A DNA stretch of 64,000 bases from CAVSSX01 sp963730735 (lineage in GTDB: Bacteria > Actinomycetota > Acidimicrobiia > Acidimicrobiales > RAAP-2): positions 1,674,001-1,738,000 of the forward strand of contig CAVSSX010000007.1 of assembly GCA_963730735.1 (NCBI GenBank), in the 5' to 3' direction. The translations under genes and the position numbers were made by a program. Under the pieces are notes generated by a model. It was not told where the DNA came from. It worked only from the letters and a program-made list of their open reading frames with translations, and ran no database searches. This document shows positions 34,237-44,964 of the stretch, piece by piece; the stretch's first letter is position 1, and each line of letters starts with the position of its first letter.

Positions 34237-36339
34237 CGTCCAAACTGCCGCTCACCGACGCCGAACGGGCCCGACAGGCGGCGGCCCGCACCTCGCGGGC
34301 GGCCGGCCCGCGCCCCGACGTCGTGTCGCGTTACGCCGGCCCGCGACTCGGCACCGGCGGGGGCGACCGTGACCGCGCCGCCTCGCCCTTCTCGGCCCCG
34401 GCCCGAACGGTCCCGCCCCTCGGCGCCGCGCCCGGACCGGGCCCGGCCCCGTCGGGTCGAGAGCGCCCCGACCCGCACACCCCGTCCACCCTCGCCCGAG
34501 CGTGTCCGGACACCGTCGCGGCGGGCGCCCCGGCGGCGCACCTCCCCGACCCTCACCAAGTCGACGGTCACGGCCAAGCTGGGCCGGCGGGTCCGGTTCT
34601 TCCGCGTCGTGCTGGTCGTGGTGCTGGTGGTGCTGGCCCTGCGGTTGGTCGACGTCCAACTCCTGCGCTCGGGGCAGTACACGAAGGCGGCGAGCCAGGA
34701 GCTCACCCAGACGGTCACCATCCCGGCGCTGCGGGGCGGCATCTACGACCGCAACGGACAGACCCTGGCCATGTCGGTGCCCACCGAGGACGTGTACGCC
34801 GACGACTTCCTCATCGAGCACCCGGTGCGCGAGGCGGCGGCGCTGGCCCCGCTCCTCGGGGTGCCGGCCACCACCTTGGCCGGTGAACTCCACCGGCACT
34901 CGGGCTACGTCGCCCTGGCCAAGCAGGTGTCCCAGACCAAGGCGGCCAAGGTGGCGGCGGCCAACTTCCCGGGGATCACCCTGATCGACAACTCGAAGCG
35001 GGTCGTGCCCAACGGCACGTTGGCCTCCCCGGTCATCGGCGCCACCAATGCCGCCGGGGCGGGCGCTGCCGGGCTCGAGTACAGCGAGAACAAGCTGCTG
35101 GCCGGGAAGTCCGGCAGCGAGACGCTCTTCGAGTCGCCGCTCGGGGTGGCCCTCCCGCAGTCGCCGGTGACCGACAAGACGGCCGCCGTCCCCGGGACCG
35201 GGGTCGAGCTGACCCTCGACGAGCCCCTCCAGTACGAGACTGAGCAGGCCCTCGGCGCCCAGATCCTGTCGTCGGACGCCGTGAGCGGTACGGCGATCGT
35301 GATGGACACCCGCACCGGTCAGATCCTCTCGATGGCCAACCTGGTGGCCACCCACCCGAGCACCACGCCGGGGGGCCCGACCCCCGCCGGCAAGACGAAC
35401 ACCATCGCCGAGGCGTCCTCCAACCTGGCCCTCACCCAGCTGTACGAGCCCGGGTCGGTGTTCAAGCTGGTGACCTTCTCGGCTGCCCTCGAGGACCACC
35501 TGATCAACCCGAACTCGGTCTTCTCGGTGCCCGACCAGATCCAGCTCGACGGCTCGACCTTCCACGACGCCGACCCGCACCCGACCGAGCAGCTGACGGC
35601 CACCCAGATCCTCGCCCAGTCGTCGAACATCGGGACCTCCGAGATCGCCCAGGGACTGGGGGAGAGCCGCCTGTTGGCCCAGGTGAAGGCGCTGGGCTTC
35701 GGCTCCATGACCGGGCTGCACGTGGCCGGTGAGTCGGCCGGCATCCTGGCCACGGCCGCCCAGTGGGAGCCGACCGACCTCGTGTCGCTGCCGATCGGGC
35801 AGGTCGACGCAGTCAACGCCCAGCAGGTGCTCGACGCCTACAACGCCGTGGCCAACGGCGGGGTGTTCGTGGCGCCCCAGCTGGTGCGCGGGACGGTGTC
35901 GTCGGGCGGCACCGTGACGGCGGCCAAGGCGTCGGCCACCCATCGGGTGTTCAACGCCAGCACCGACGCCGAGCTGGTCGGCATGCTCGAGCAGGTGGTC
36001 GACTCGGGCACCGGGACCACGGCCACCGTGCCCGGGTACACGGTGGCCGGGAAGACCGGCACCGCCCAGATCCCGACCACCGGCAAGGACAGTTACCAGG
36101 CCGGCGCCTACATCGCCTCGTTCGTCGGCTTCGCTCCGGCCAACGACCCGGTGCTCTCGGCCATCGTCATCTTGAACCGGCCGTACCCGATCTTCGGCGG
36201 GACGGTCGCCGCCCCGGTGTTCTCGAAGATCATGAGCTACGCCCTCCACCGCTACGCCATCCCGACCACGCCGGGGGCGTCGTCGTCCCCGACGCCGCAG
36301 AACGCCACCACGGCGTCGCAGGCCCAGGACATCACGTGA
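34233..36339 (+). CDS. ftsI: Peptidoglycan transpeptidase FtsI (PBP class B)
   Basis: Septal penicillin-binding protein. The well-supported frame begins at GTG 34369 (656 residues): an Arg/Pro-rich cytoplasmic tail, a membrane helix (VVLVVVLVVLALRLVDVQLL), a dimerisation domain starting RGGIYDRNGQTLA, and transpeptidase motifs Ser363-x-x-Lys (GSVFK), SSN (418-420) and KTGT (from Lys562). A GTG at 34233 overlaps the ftsL stop (GTGA) and reads a plausible peptide (VTSKLPLTDAERARQAAART) one frame away; a single extra base between 34233 and about 34500 would merge them into 701 residues. Hence the wider coordinates. Confidence 0.92.
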
Positions 36340-36358
36340 GCCGCCGGACGCCGGCGGC
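36340..36358 (+). terminator. GC-rich hairpin after ftsI
   Basis: GCCGCCGG-ACG-CCGGCGGC forms a perfect 8-pair stem just after the ftsI stop. There is no U tract, so it may be an attenuating or mRNA-stabilising hairpin rather than a full terminator. A -10-like TACGCT (36410-36415) lies between it and murE, so murE may have a secondary promoter. Confidence 0.4.
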
Positions 36359-36480
36359 CCGGCGCCCGGGGCCGTCCCGAGTCCCTCGGGGGGCCGTGGC
36401 GGGTCGGGCTACGCTCGGCGGATCGGCCGGACCGCCCCGGGGCAGCGTCTGCCCTCCGCCGGGTCCGACCGCCACTGCCC

Positions 36481-37947
36481 GTGCAGATGCCCCAACTACT
36501 CGCTGAGATCGCCGTGCTCGACACGAGGGGGGACCCCTCGACCATCGACGTCCAGGCCATCGAGCACGACAGCCGGCGGGTCCGTCCAGGGACCTGGTTC
36601 TGCTGCCTGCCGGGGGATCGGGTCGACGGCCACGTCTTCGCCGACGAGGCGGTGGACCGGGGTGCCGTGGCCCTCCTGGTCGAGCGGCCGCTCGAGCTCA
36701 GGGCGACCCGCCCGGTGGTCCAGGTCCAGGTGCCGGTGGGCGGGGCCCGGACGGCCATGGCCCGTCTGGCGGCGGCCCTCCACGGCTTCCCGGCCGAGGA
36801 GCTCCTGATGGCCGGGGTCACCGGGACCAACGGGAAGACCACGGTGACCCAGCTGCTGGGGGCGGTCCTCGAGCACGCCGGTTACCCGACCGGGGTCATC
36901 GGCACGTTGTCGGGCACCCGGACCACACCGGAGTCGACCGAGCTCCAGGCCCTGCTGGCCGAGCAGCGGGACCAGGGCCGGGCCGAGGGGCGGACCCACG
37001 CCGTGGCCATGGAGGTCTCGAGCCATGCCCTGGCCCAGTCGCGGGTCGACGGCATGCGCTTCGACGTGGCCGTGTTCACCAACCTGAGCCACGACCACCT
37101 GGACTTCCACGGGACCATGGAGCGGTACTTCGAGGCCAAGGCCACGTTGTTCACACCCGAGCGCACGGTGCGGGCGGTGATCAACGCCGACGACCCCTGG
37201 GGCCGGCGCCTGCTGGCCCGCGCCGAGGTCCCGACGGTCGCCGTGCGGCGCCAGGACATCGAGATCGACCGGCTGGCCATCGGGCGCAGCTCGTTCCGCT
37301 GGCGGGGCGAGACGGTGGAAGTGCCGCTCACCGGTGCCGTGAACGTCGCCAACGCCCACGTGGCGGCCGAGGCGGCCGTGGCCCTCGGCGTCGACCCGTC
37401 GGTGGTGGTGGCCGGGTTGGCCACGGCCCCCCAGGTGCCCGGTCGGCTGGAGCACGTCACCGTGTCGGGCGGCGGTCCGACCCCGGTCGACGTCCTGGTC
37501 GACTACGCCCACACCCCGGCCGGTCTCGAGGTGGTCCTCTCCGACGCCCGGGCCTTCTCGGCCGGTGGGCGCCTCCTGGTCGTCATGGGGTGCGGTGGCG
37601 ACCGTGACGCCGCCAAACGACCGCTCATGGGCCAGGTGGTCAGCCGCCTGGCCGACCGGGTCGTGGTGACGTCGGACAACCCCCGGAGCGAGGATCCCCT
37701 GGCCATCATCGAGGCCGTCGTCTCGGGGGTCGATCCGGCAGCCCGGGCCGCCGGCGTCGTGCGGGTCGAGCCGGACCGGCGGACGGCCATCGTGTCGGCC
37801 ATCGCCGAGGCCCAGCCCGGCGACCTGGTCGTGGTGGCCGGCAAGGGGCACGAGCGGTACCAGGAGATCGACGGACGGCAGCTGCCCTTCGACGACCGGG
37901 AGGTGGCCCGGGCCGCCCTCGACGACCGCGCCCACGGGGTCGGCTGA
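36481..37947 (+). CDS. murE: UDP-MurNAc-L-Ala-D-Glu:meso-diaminopimelate ligase MurE
   Basis: A 488-residue Mur ligase adding the third residue of the stem peptide. The ATP P-loop is GVTGTNGKTTVTQLL, the Mg/UDP region EVSSHAL and FTNLSHDHLDFHGTMERYF, and the C-terminal DNPR motif (VTSDNPRSEDP) specifies meso-DAP rather than lysine. GTG start. It is separated from ftsI by 141 bases and followed by mraY after only 3 bases; the usual murF is not between them. Confidence 0.95.
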   Translation: MQMPQLLAEIAVLDTRGDPSTIDVQAIEHDSRRVRPGTWFCCLPGDRVDGHVFADEAVDRGAVALLVERPLELRATRPVVQVQVPVGGARTAMARLAAALHGFPAEELLMAGVTGTNGKTTVTQLLGAVLEHAGYPTGVIGTLSGTRTTPESTELQALLAEQRDQGRAEGRTHAVAMEVSSHALAQSRVDGMRFDVAVFTNLSHDHLDFHGTMERYFEAKATLFTPERTVRAVINADDPWGRRLLARAEVPTVAVRRQDIEIDRLAIGRSSFRWRGETVEVPLTGAVNVANAHVAAEAAVALGVDPSVVVAGLATAPQVPGRLEHVTVSGGGPTPVDVLVDYAHTPAGLEVVLSDARAFSAGGRLLVVMGCGGDRDAAKRPLMGQVVSRLADRVVVTSDNPRSEDPLAIIEAVVSGVDPAARAAGVVRVEPDRRTAIVSAIAEAQPGDLVVVAGKGHERYQEIDGRQLPFDDREVARAALDDRAHGVG

Positions 37948-37950
37948 CCG

Positions 37951-38991
37951 ATGCTGTCGTTGATGGAATCGGGCGGTGTCGCCCTGGTGGTGGCCATCCT
38001 GCTGACCCCGTTCCTGATCGGGTGGCTCCGCCGCCGGGAGATCGGCCAGCACATCCGCGAGGACGGACCGGCCCACCACATCGCCAAGGCCGGCACCCCG
38101 ACCATGGGTGGCGTGGTCATCGTGGGGGCGGTGGTCGTCGGCTACTTCCTCGGCCACGTCGGTCGGGAGGTGCGGTTCTCCCGGACCGGGTACCTGGTCC
38201 TCGGGGCGGTGGTGGCCTTCGGTGTCATCGGGTTCCTCGACGACTGGATCAAGATCCGCCACCGTCGCAGCCTGGGCCTGAACAAGCGAGGGAAGCTCAT
38301 CGCCCAGCTGGCCGCCAGCGTGGCCTTCGCCGAGCTGGCCGTGCACTGGGCCCATACCTCGACGGCGCTCAGCTTCACCCGGCTGCAGACCCCGGGCATC
38401 AACCTGGGCGAGGTCGGCTGGGTGCTGATGGCCGTCTTCGTCCTGGTGGCCACGTCGAACGCCGTCAACCTGACCGATGGCCTCGACGGGCTGGCCGCCG
38501 GCTCGTCGACCTTCTGCTTCGCCGTGCTGGCCATCATGGGCTACTGGGTCTTCCGGCACCAGGCGATCTACCACGTGCTCCCGGCGTCGGCGATCGACCT
38601 GGCGCTGTGCGCCATGTCCCTGGCCGGGGCGTGCCTCGGCTTCCTGTGGTGGAACGCCGCGCCGGCCAAGATCTACATGGGCGACACCGGCTCGCTGTCC
38701 ATCGGTGCCGGTTTGGCGGCCCTCTGCCTCATGCTCAACCTGGATCTGCTGCTGCCGATCCTCGGCGGCCTCTTCGTCCTCGAGACGGTCTCGGTCATCG
38801 TCCAGATCGTCAGCTTCCGGGCCTTCGGTCGCCGGGTCTTCCGGATGGCCCCGGTCCACCACCACTTCGAGCTGTTGGGCTGGCCCGAGACCACGGTGAT
38901 CGTCCGGTTCTGGATCCTCGGGGGGCTGTTCGCCGCCCTGGCCCTCGGCATCTTCTACGGCGAGTTCCTGACCGTGGCCAAGGTGACGTGA
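37951..38991 (+). CDS. mraY: Phospho-MurNAc-pentapeptide translocase MraY
   Basis: A 346-residue ten-helix membrane enzyme that makes lipid I from UDP-MurNAc-pentapeptide and undecaprenyl phosphate. Motifs include GTPTMGG, FLDDWIK (first aspartates), NLTDGLDGLAAG, YMGDTGSL and PVHHHFELLGWPE. Its TGA overlaps the ftsW GTG. Confidence 0.96.
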   Translation: MLSLMESGGVALVVAILLTPFLIGWLRRREIGQHIREDGPAHHIAKAGTPTMGGVVIVGAVVVGYFLGHVGREVRFSRTGYLVLGAVVAFGVIGFLDDWIKIRHRRSLGLNKRGKLIAQLAASVAFAELAVHWAHTSTALSFTRLQTPGINLGEVGWVLMAVFVLVATSNAVNLTDGLDGLAAGSSTFCFAVLAIMGYWVFRHQAIYHVLPASAIDLALCAMSLAGACLGFLWWNAAPAKIYMGDTGSLSIGAGLAALCLMLNLDLLLPILGGLFVLETVSVIVQIVSFRAFGRRVFRMAPVHHHFELLGWPETTVIVRFWILGGLFAALALGIFYGEFLTVAKVT

Positions 38992-40436
38992 CGCCGCCCC
39001 GGGGGATACCCCACCTCGGCGCCCCGGTGGGCGAAGCTGGGAGCGTGCGCGCTTCGTCGCCACGCCGTGTCGGAACGGTGCCTCCCACCCCGGGGTCCGG
39101 TCGCGCCTCGGCGACCCGACCCCCGACCGCCCGCCACGCGGCGCCGGTGCAGTCGGCCACGTGGGTGGTGGCGGTCAAGTCGCTCCCCACCTCGTCCATC
39201 CTGCTCGGCCTGGTGGCCGTGCTCTGCGCCGTCGGCCTGGTCATGGTGGGCTCGGCGTCCGAGGTGATCTCCCTCAGCCTGTACGGGTCGCCCTGGGCCA
39301 TCCTCATCCGCGAGGTGATGTGGATGGCCTTCGGGGCGATCGCCCTGTTCTTCGCCTGCCGGTTCGACTACCGACGGTGGCGCCAGCTCCGGGTCCCGCT
39401 GCTGGTGGTGACCTTCGTCCTGTTGCTGGCCGTGCTCGTGCCGGGCCTCGGCGTGCACGCCAGCGGCTCGAGCCGCTGGATCGGGTTCGGCCAGTTCCGG
39501 CTCCAGCCCTCCGAGCTCATGAAGCTGGCCCTGGCCGTGTTCGGCGCCGACCTGGTGGTGCGGCGCCGGGAGCAGGGTGCGACCTACCGGACGATGGTCG
39601 GGCCCCTGCTCATCGTGGCCGGCCTGGCCGTCCTCCTCATCATCCTGCAGCCCGACATGGGCACCGCCCTGGTGGTGGGCTGCGTGACGATGGCCGTGCT
39701 GTTCGGGTCGGGCGTCTCCATGGGCCCGGTGGTGAAGGTCATCGGTGTCCTGGCCTTCCTGGCCCTGGTGGTGGCCGTCGTCTCCCCCTACCGGCGGGCC
39801 CGCCTGCTGTCGTTCATCGATCCCGGGGCCCACCAGTCGGGCTCGGGCTACCAGGTGGTCCAGTCGCTGATCGGCCTCGGGTCGGGGCACCTGTTCGGTC
39901 TGGGCCTGGGGGCCGGCCGTCAGAAGTGGGGGCTGCTCCCGAACGCCCACACCGACTTCATCTTCTCGGTGGTCGGGGAGGAGCTGGGCCTGCTCGGCGC
40001 CCTGGCCGTCCTCCTGCTGCTGGGCGGCCTGGCCTGGTTCGGGCTTCGGGCAGCCACCCGGGCCCCTGACGAGTTCGGCAGTCTGCTGGCCATGGCGCTG
40101 GTGGCCTGGCTGCTGGCCGAGACGGTGATCAACGTGGGGGCGGTCATCGGGCTGCTGCCGGTCACCGGGATCCCGCTGCCGTTCATCTCCTTCGGCGGGT
40201 CGTCGCTCGTGATCACCATGGTGGCGGCCGGGATCCTGGTGAACATCGCTCGGCAGGAACGCGTGCCGGGCGCCGTGGCCCGCCGGCCGTCGGCCGGGCT
40301 GGTGATCGACCAGCACCGTCGACGCGTCCCCTCGGCCGCCGGGGCCCGGCCCCGCCGCCGGGCGGTGGCGTCACACCCGGCCTCGGCCGGTGGTGGCCCC
40401 GGGTCGGCCGCACGGGGCGGCGGATCGGATCGGTGA
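38988..40436 (+). CDS. ftsW: Septal peptidoglycan glycosyltransferase FtsW (SEDS)
   Basis: A 482-residue SEDS polymerase with about ten helices. Signatures are HASGSSRWIGFGQFRLQPSE, LQPDMGTALV, SGSGYQVVQSLIGLGSG and LPNAHTDFIFSVVGEELG. It has a hydrophilic N-terminal 55 residues and a basic 60-residue tail. GTG 38988 overlaps the mraY stop, and its own stop overlaps the murG GTG. murD, usually located between mraY and ftsW, is absent. Confidence 0.94.
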   Translation: MTPPRGIPHLGAPVGEAGSVRASSPRRVGTVPPTPGSGRASATRPPTARHAAPVQSATWVVAVKSLPTSSILLGLVAVLCAVGLVMVGSASEVISLSLYGSPWAILIREVMWMAFGAIALFFACRFDYRRWRQLRVPLLVVTFVLLLAVLVPGLGVHASGSSRWIGFGQFRLQPSELMKLALAVFGADLVVRRREQGATYRTMVGPLLIVAGLAVLLIILQPDMGTALVVGCVTMAVLFGSGVSMGPVVKVIGVLAFLALVVAVVSPYRRARLLSFIDPGAHQSGSGYQVVQSLIGLGSGHLFGLGLGAGRQKWGLLPNAHTDFIFSVVGEELGLLGALAVLLLLGGLAWFGLRAATRAPDEFGSLLAMALVAWLLAETVINVGAVIGLLPVTGIPLPFISFGGSSLVITMVAAGILVNIARQERVPGAVARRPSAGLVIDQHRRRVPSAAGARPRRRAVASHPASAGGGPGSAARGGGSDR

Positions 40437-41570
40437 GCGGCCGGCGGTTCGCCGTGATCGCCGGCGGCGGCACCGGCGGCCACGTGTTCCCGGCCCTGGC
40501 CGTCGCCCGGGCCCTGGTGGCCCGGGGTCATCCGCCCGAGACGATCCAGCTGGTGGGCTCGCGGCGGGGCCAGGAGGCGACGCTGTTGGCCGACGCCGGG
40601 TTCCCCCTCGCCCTGCTGCCCGGCCGGGGCATCTCGCGCCGGCTGCGCCCGGAGAACCTGCTGACCAACCTGGGGGCGATAGCCGGTCTGGCCTCGGCCG
40701 TCGTGTCCTCGGTCGTCGACATGGTCCGTGACCGTCCGGCGGTGGTGGTCACCGTCGGGGGGTACGCCAGCTTCCCGGCCGGGGTGGCCGCCGTCGTGCT
40801 CGGGCGTCCCACTGGTCCTGGTCAACACGGACTCGATCCCCGGTTCGGTCCACCGTCTGCTCGGCCGGTTCGCCGCCGCCAGTGCCGTCGGGTTCCCGGG
40901 CACGCCGCTGCCCCGGGCCGTGGTCACCGGGACCCCGGTCAGCGACGAGGTCCAGGCCGTGGAGCGGACGCCGGCGGCCGTCGAGGCCGCCCGGACGTCG
41001 CTCGGGCTGCCACTCGACCGTCCCACCGTGGCGGTGACCGGGGGTTCCCTCGGCGCCGGGACCCTCAACTCGGCGGCCCTCGGTCTCGGGCGGCGGTGGG
41101 CCGGTCGGCCGGACCGCGCCGTGTACCACGTCACCGGTCGCCGGAACTGGGACGAGCTCCGCTCGTCGTCGGCGCCGGGGGACGCCGACGGCCCGGCCGG
41201 GCTCTGCTACCGGATGGTCCCGTTCGAGACGCAGATGCCACAGCTCTACCGGGCGGCCGACGTCGTGGTGGGGCGGGCGGGGGCCATGACCGTGGCCGAG
41301 CTGGCGGTGGCCGGCGTGCCGTCGGTGCTCGTCCCGCTGCCGGGGGCGCCCGGGGACCACCAGACCAAGAACGCCCGGGCCCTGGTCGACGCCGGCGGTG
41401 CCGTGCTCCTGGTCGACGCCGAGTGCGACGGGGACCAGCTGGCGAGCCTGCTCGACGGTCTCCTCGACGAACCGGGCCGGCTGGCCGCCATGTCCGAGGC
41501 CGCCCGTCGGTCCGGCCACCGCGACGCCGCCGACCGGGTGGCCGAGGTGGTGGAGTCCCATGCCCGATAG
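40433..41570 (+). CDS. murG: Lipid II synthase MurG, frameshifted in this sequence
   Basis: A peripheral GT-B enzyme that adds GlcNAc to lipid I. The N-terminal domain has IAGGGTGGHVFPALAVA and TVGGYASFPAG. The C-terminal domain, in the next frame, has VTGGSLGAGTLN, YRAADVVVGRAGAMTVAEL and PGDHQTKNA. One extra G at 40802-40804 (CTCGGGCGT for CTCGGCGT) causes the break; correction restores VVLGVPLVLVNTD and 378 residues. GTG start overlaps the ftsW stop. Confidence 0.94.
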
Positions 41571-42955
41571 TCGACCGCCCGACGCCGGCGATCCCCTCGA
41601 CCTGGGGTCGCCCCGGCGCATCCATGTGATCGGGGTCGGGGGTGCGGGGATGAGCGCCATCGCCACCGTCCTGTCCTCGATGGGGCACCAGGTCAGCGGG
41701 AGCGACCTGCGGGCATCGGCGGTGACCGACCGCCTGGCCGCGTCGGGCGTCACCGTGTTCATCGGGCACCGACCCGAGAACCTGGGCCCGGCCGAGCTGG
41801 TGACCTTCTCGCCGGCCGTGCCGGCCGGCAACCCCGAGCTGGTGGCGGCGACCGACCGGGGTGTCGCCCTGGCCCGCCGGTCCGCCGTCCTGGCGGCCAT
41901 CGCCGCCACCCGGCGGACGGTGGCCGTGGCCGGGACCCACGGGAAGACGACCACCTCGTCGATGCTGTCGGTGATGCTGGTCGAGGCCGGCCTCCGGCCG
42001 TCCTTCCTCATCGGGGCCGACGTGAGCGGGGCCGGGACCAACGCCGTGTGGGACGAGGGGGAGTGGCTGGTCCTCGAGGCCGACGAGAGCTACGGCACGT
42101 TCCAGGCACTGCGGCCCGAGATCGCCGTGCTGGGCAACGTCGAGCCCGACCATCTCGACCACTACGGCACCTTCGAGGCCCTCCGCCAGGCCTTCGGCGG
42201 ACTTCCTCGACGTCGCCGGGCGCTCGCTGGTCGGGGCGGACGACCCGGTCGCCGCCGCCCTCGGCCACGAGCACGGGTCGGCCAGCGTCGGCACGGCGGC
42301 CGACGCCACCTGGCGGCTGGTCGACGTCCAGCTGCAGCGCAGCGCCAGCTCGTTCGGCCTGATCGGGCCCCCGGGCGACCTGGGCCGGCTCGAGGTCCCC
42401 GTCCCGGGGCTCCACAACGCCCGCAACGCCGCCCTGGCCACCGTGGCCGCCCTCGCCGCCGGGGCCACCGTGGCCCATGCGGCGGCGGCGCTGGCCCGGT
42501 TCGCCGGGGTCCCGCGGCGCTTCGAGTTCCGGGGCAGCGCCCAGGGGGTGACCTTCGTGGACGACTACGCCCACCTGCCGAGCGAGGTCCGGGCCGCCCT
42601 GGCCGCCGCCCGCTCGGGTGGCTGGGCCCGGGTGGTGGCCGTGTTCCAGCCCCACCTCTACTCCCGGACGGTCGCCCTGGCCGAGGAGTTCGGGGCGGCC
42701 TTCGCCGACGCCGACCTGGTCGTGGTGACCGGGGTGTTCGGCGCCCGGGAGCGCCCCGTCCCGGGCGTGACCGGGCAGCTGGTGGCCGACGCCGTGCGGG
42801 CCCAGCACCCCTCCATCCCCGTGGTCTACGTGGCCGAGCGACGCGACGTGGCGGGTGTGGTGGGTGGCCTGCTGGCCCCCGGCGACCTGTGCTGCACCCT
42901 CGGGGCCGGCGACCTCACCGGCCTGCCCGACGAACTGCTGGCGTCGTCGTGGTGA
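41560..42955 (+). CDS. murC: UDP-MurNAc:L-alanine ligase MurC, frameshifted in this sequence
   Basis: It adds the first alanine to UDP-MurNAc. IHVIGVGGAGMSAIA (nucleotide fold), VAGTHGKTTTSSML (P-loop), EADESYGTF and NVEPDHLDHYG are in the first frame. LHNARNAALA, VDDYAHLPSEVRAAL and VFQPHLYSRT are in the second. The break is an extra G at 42199-42200 (FGDFLDVAGRSLVGADD after repair), giving 464 residues. ATG 41560 lies inside the end of murG. Confidence 0.94.
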
Positions 42956-43961
42956 GCGCCGGGCCGGGCGACGCCACCGGTCGACGACGACGACCTCGAG
43001 GCGGTGGTGGCCGCCCTCGGGCCGCTCGGCCAGCCCGACCAGCCGCTCGGCCCGCTGACCACCTACCGGGTCGGTGGCCCGGCGGCCGTGCTGGTCGAGG
43101 CGGAGGACGAGGACGACCTGCGGGCCGTCCGGGCGGCCCTCGGGGGCCGTCCGGTGCCCGTGCTGGTGTTCGGGCGGGGCTCGAACCTGCTGATCGCCGA
43201 CGCCGGGTTCCGGGGTGTGGCCGTCCACCTGGGTCGGGAGTTCTCGGCCATCGACCTGTCCGGAGCGGCCGGCCTCGGCCGGGGCGGTGGTCCGGGCCGG
43301 GGGAGCGGTCCAGCTCCCTGTGCTCGCCCGTCAGAGCGTCGAAGCCGGTCTGACCGGCTTCGAGTGGGCGGCCGGGGTGCCCGGCTCGCTCGGCGGCGCC
43401 GTGCGGATGAACGCCGGGGGCCACGGCTCGGACATGGCGGCGTGCCTGGTGCGCTACCGCTCGGTGGACCTCGCCTCCGACGCCGAGGGGGAGTACGGGG
43501 CGGACCGGCTCGCCTACGCCTACCGCTCGTCGTCCATCGCCCCGACCGAGGTGGTGGTGTGGGCCGAGCTGGCGCTCGCCCCCGGCGATCCCGAGCACGG
43601 GCGCCAGACGATCAGCGAGATCGTGCGGTGGCGACGTGAGCACCAGCCCGGGGGGAGCAACGCCGGTTCGGTGTTCGCCAACCCGGCCGGCGACTCGGCC
43701 GGCCGGCTGGTCGAGGCGGCCGGCCTCAAGGGCCACCGGCTGGGCACGGCCCGGGTCTCGGAGAAGCACGCCAACTTCATCCAGGCCGACGACGGCGGGT
43801 CGGCCGACGACGTGTGGCGCCTCATGGCCCGGGTCCGGGCCGAGGTGGCCCGCCGGTTCGGGGTCGAGTTGCGCCCCGAGGTCCACCTGGCCGGGTTCGA
43901 CAGCCGCCACACTGGAACGGCGGCCGAGCACCCGGGCCCGACCGGAGCGAGCGAACGATGA
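42952..43961 (+). CDS. murB: UDP-N-acetylenolpyruvoylglucosamine reductase MurB, two frameshifts
   Basis: An FAD enzyme that reduces enolpyruvyl-UDP-GlcNAc. TYRVGGPAAVLVEAEDEDDL and GRGSNLLIAD are in the middle frame; VPGSLGGAVRMNAGGHGSDMA, GGSNAGSVFANP and KHANFIQADDG follow in the third. The GTG at 42952 overlaps the murC stop, but an extra base near 42979-42980 and another at about 43277-43284 break the frame. Removing both gives 335 residues. Its stop overlaps the ftsQ ATG. Confidence 0.93.
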
Positions 43962-44926
43962 CCCCGACCACCACCAACCCCCGCCCGTCGGCGCCGACCA
44001 AGAAGGCGTCGCGGCCGGCCACGGGCCCCTCGTCCGAGGGGCCGTCGTCCCTGCAGCGCCTGGTCGACCGGTCCCGGGACGCCCTGCGCCGGAGCCCTCG
44101 CCCCGGATCGACCGGCGCCCGGACCACCGGGTCGACCGGGTCCGGCGCCTCGCGGTCCCGCCGCCCGGGGACCCCGATCGACCCCCGGATCAAGGAACGC
44201 CGGGTCGCCGTCACCCGTCGCCAGGGCCGCCGACGCCTGATGATCCTGTTGGTCGCGCTGGCCGTCGCCGCCCTGGTCGTGGGCGGATGGCTCCTGCTCC
44301 ACTCGAGCCTGTTCTCGGCCAAGGTGGTCACCGTCAAGGGGTCGACCCACGCCACGGCGACCCAGGTGATCGACGCCGGGGGCCTGGACGACCATCCGGC
44401 GCTGCTGGGCCTCGACCCCGGGGCGGTGGCGGCCAGGATCGAGGCGCTGCCGTGGGTGGCGTCGGCCACCGTGTCGCGCTCGTGGCCCGACGGCGTCGTG
44501 GTCACGGTGGTCGAGCGCACCCCGGCGGCGGCGGTGGCCCGCAGCGGCGGGGGATGGGCGTTGATCGACCGGACGGGCCGGGTCCTGGCCGACGTGGCCA
44601 CCCCGCCGACGGACGTCGTGCACCTGAGCGTGCCCACCGAGCCCGGGGCCCCGGGCACGACGCTGGCCCCGGCCGACGGCGACGGTCTGGCGGTGGCGGC
44701 CAGCCTGCCGGCCGCCTTCGCCGCCCAGGTGGCGGCGGTCAACGTCGTTGCCGGGGGCGGCGTGCAGCTGGTCCTCACGACGCCGCTGACCGTCCAGCTG
44801 GGCAACGCCACCCAGCTCCACGCCAAGTACGAGGACATCGCCTCCCTGTTGGCCGGGGCGGCGTTGCACGCCGGCGACGTCATCGACGTGAGTGTGCCCG
44901 AGTCACCGACGGTGACCAGTTCGTGA
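43958..44926 (+). CDS. ftsQ: Cell-division protein FtsQ (POTRA/DivIB)
   Basis: A 322-residue bitopic protein. A long basic, Ser/Pro/Arg-rich cytoplasmic part (about 95 residues), one helix (LMILLVALAVAALVVGGWLLL), a POTRA domain (VVTVKGSTHATATQVIDAGG to LPWVASATVSRSWPDGVVVTVVERTPAA) and a beta domain. It scaffolds FtsL and FtsB-like proteins. The ATG overlaps the murB stop (ATGA). Confidence 0.92.
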   Translation: MTPTTTNPRPSAPTKKASRPATGPSSEGPSSLQRLVDRSRDALRRSPRPGSTGARTTGSTGSGASRSRRPGTPIDPRIKERRVAVTRRQGRRRLMILLVALAVAALVVGGWLLLHSSLFSAKVVTVKGSTHATATQVIDAGGLDDHPALLGLDPGAVAARIEALPWVASATVSRSWPDGVVVTVVERTPAAAVARSGGGWALIDRTGRVLADVATPPTDVVHLSVPTEPGAPGTTLAPADGDGLAVAASLPAAFAAQVAAVNVVAGGGVQLVLTTPLTVQLGNATQLHAKYEDIASLLAGAALHAGDVIDVSVPESPTVTSS

Positions 44927-44964
44927 ACGAGGTCGGCCTGGCGCAACCGGGTCGTGGCGATTGC

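Noticed and set aside
36340..36358. Strong intrinsic terminator after ftsI
   Set aside because: The stem is perfect but no U tract follows, so it was listed only as a possible weak terminator.
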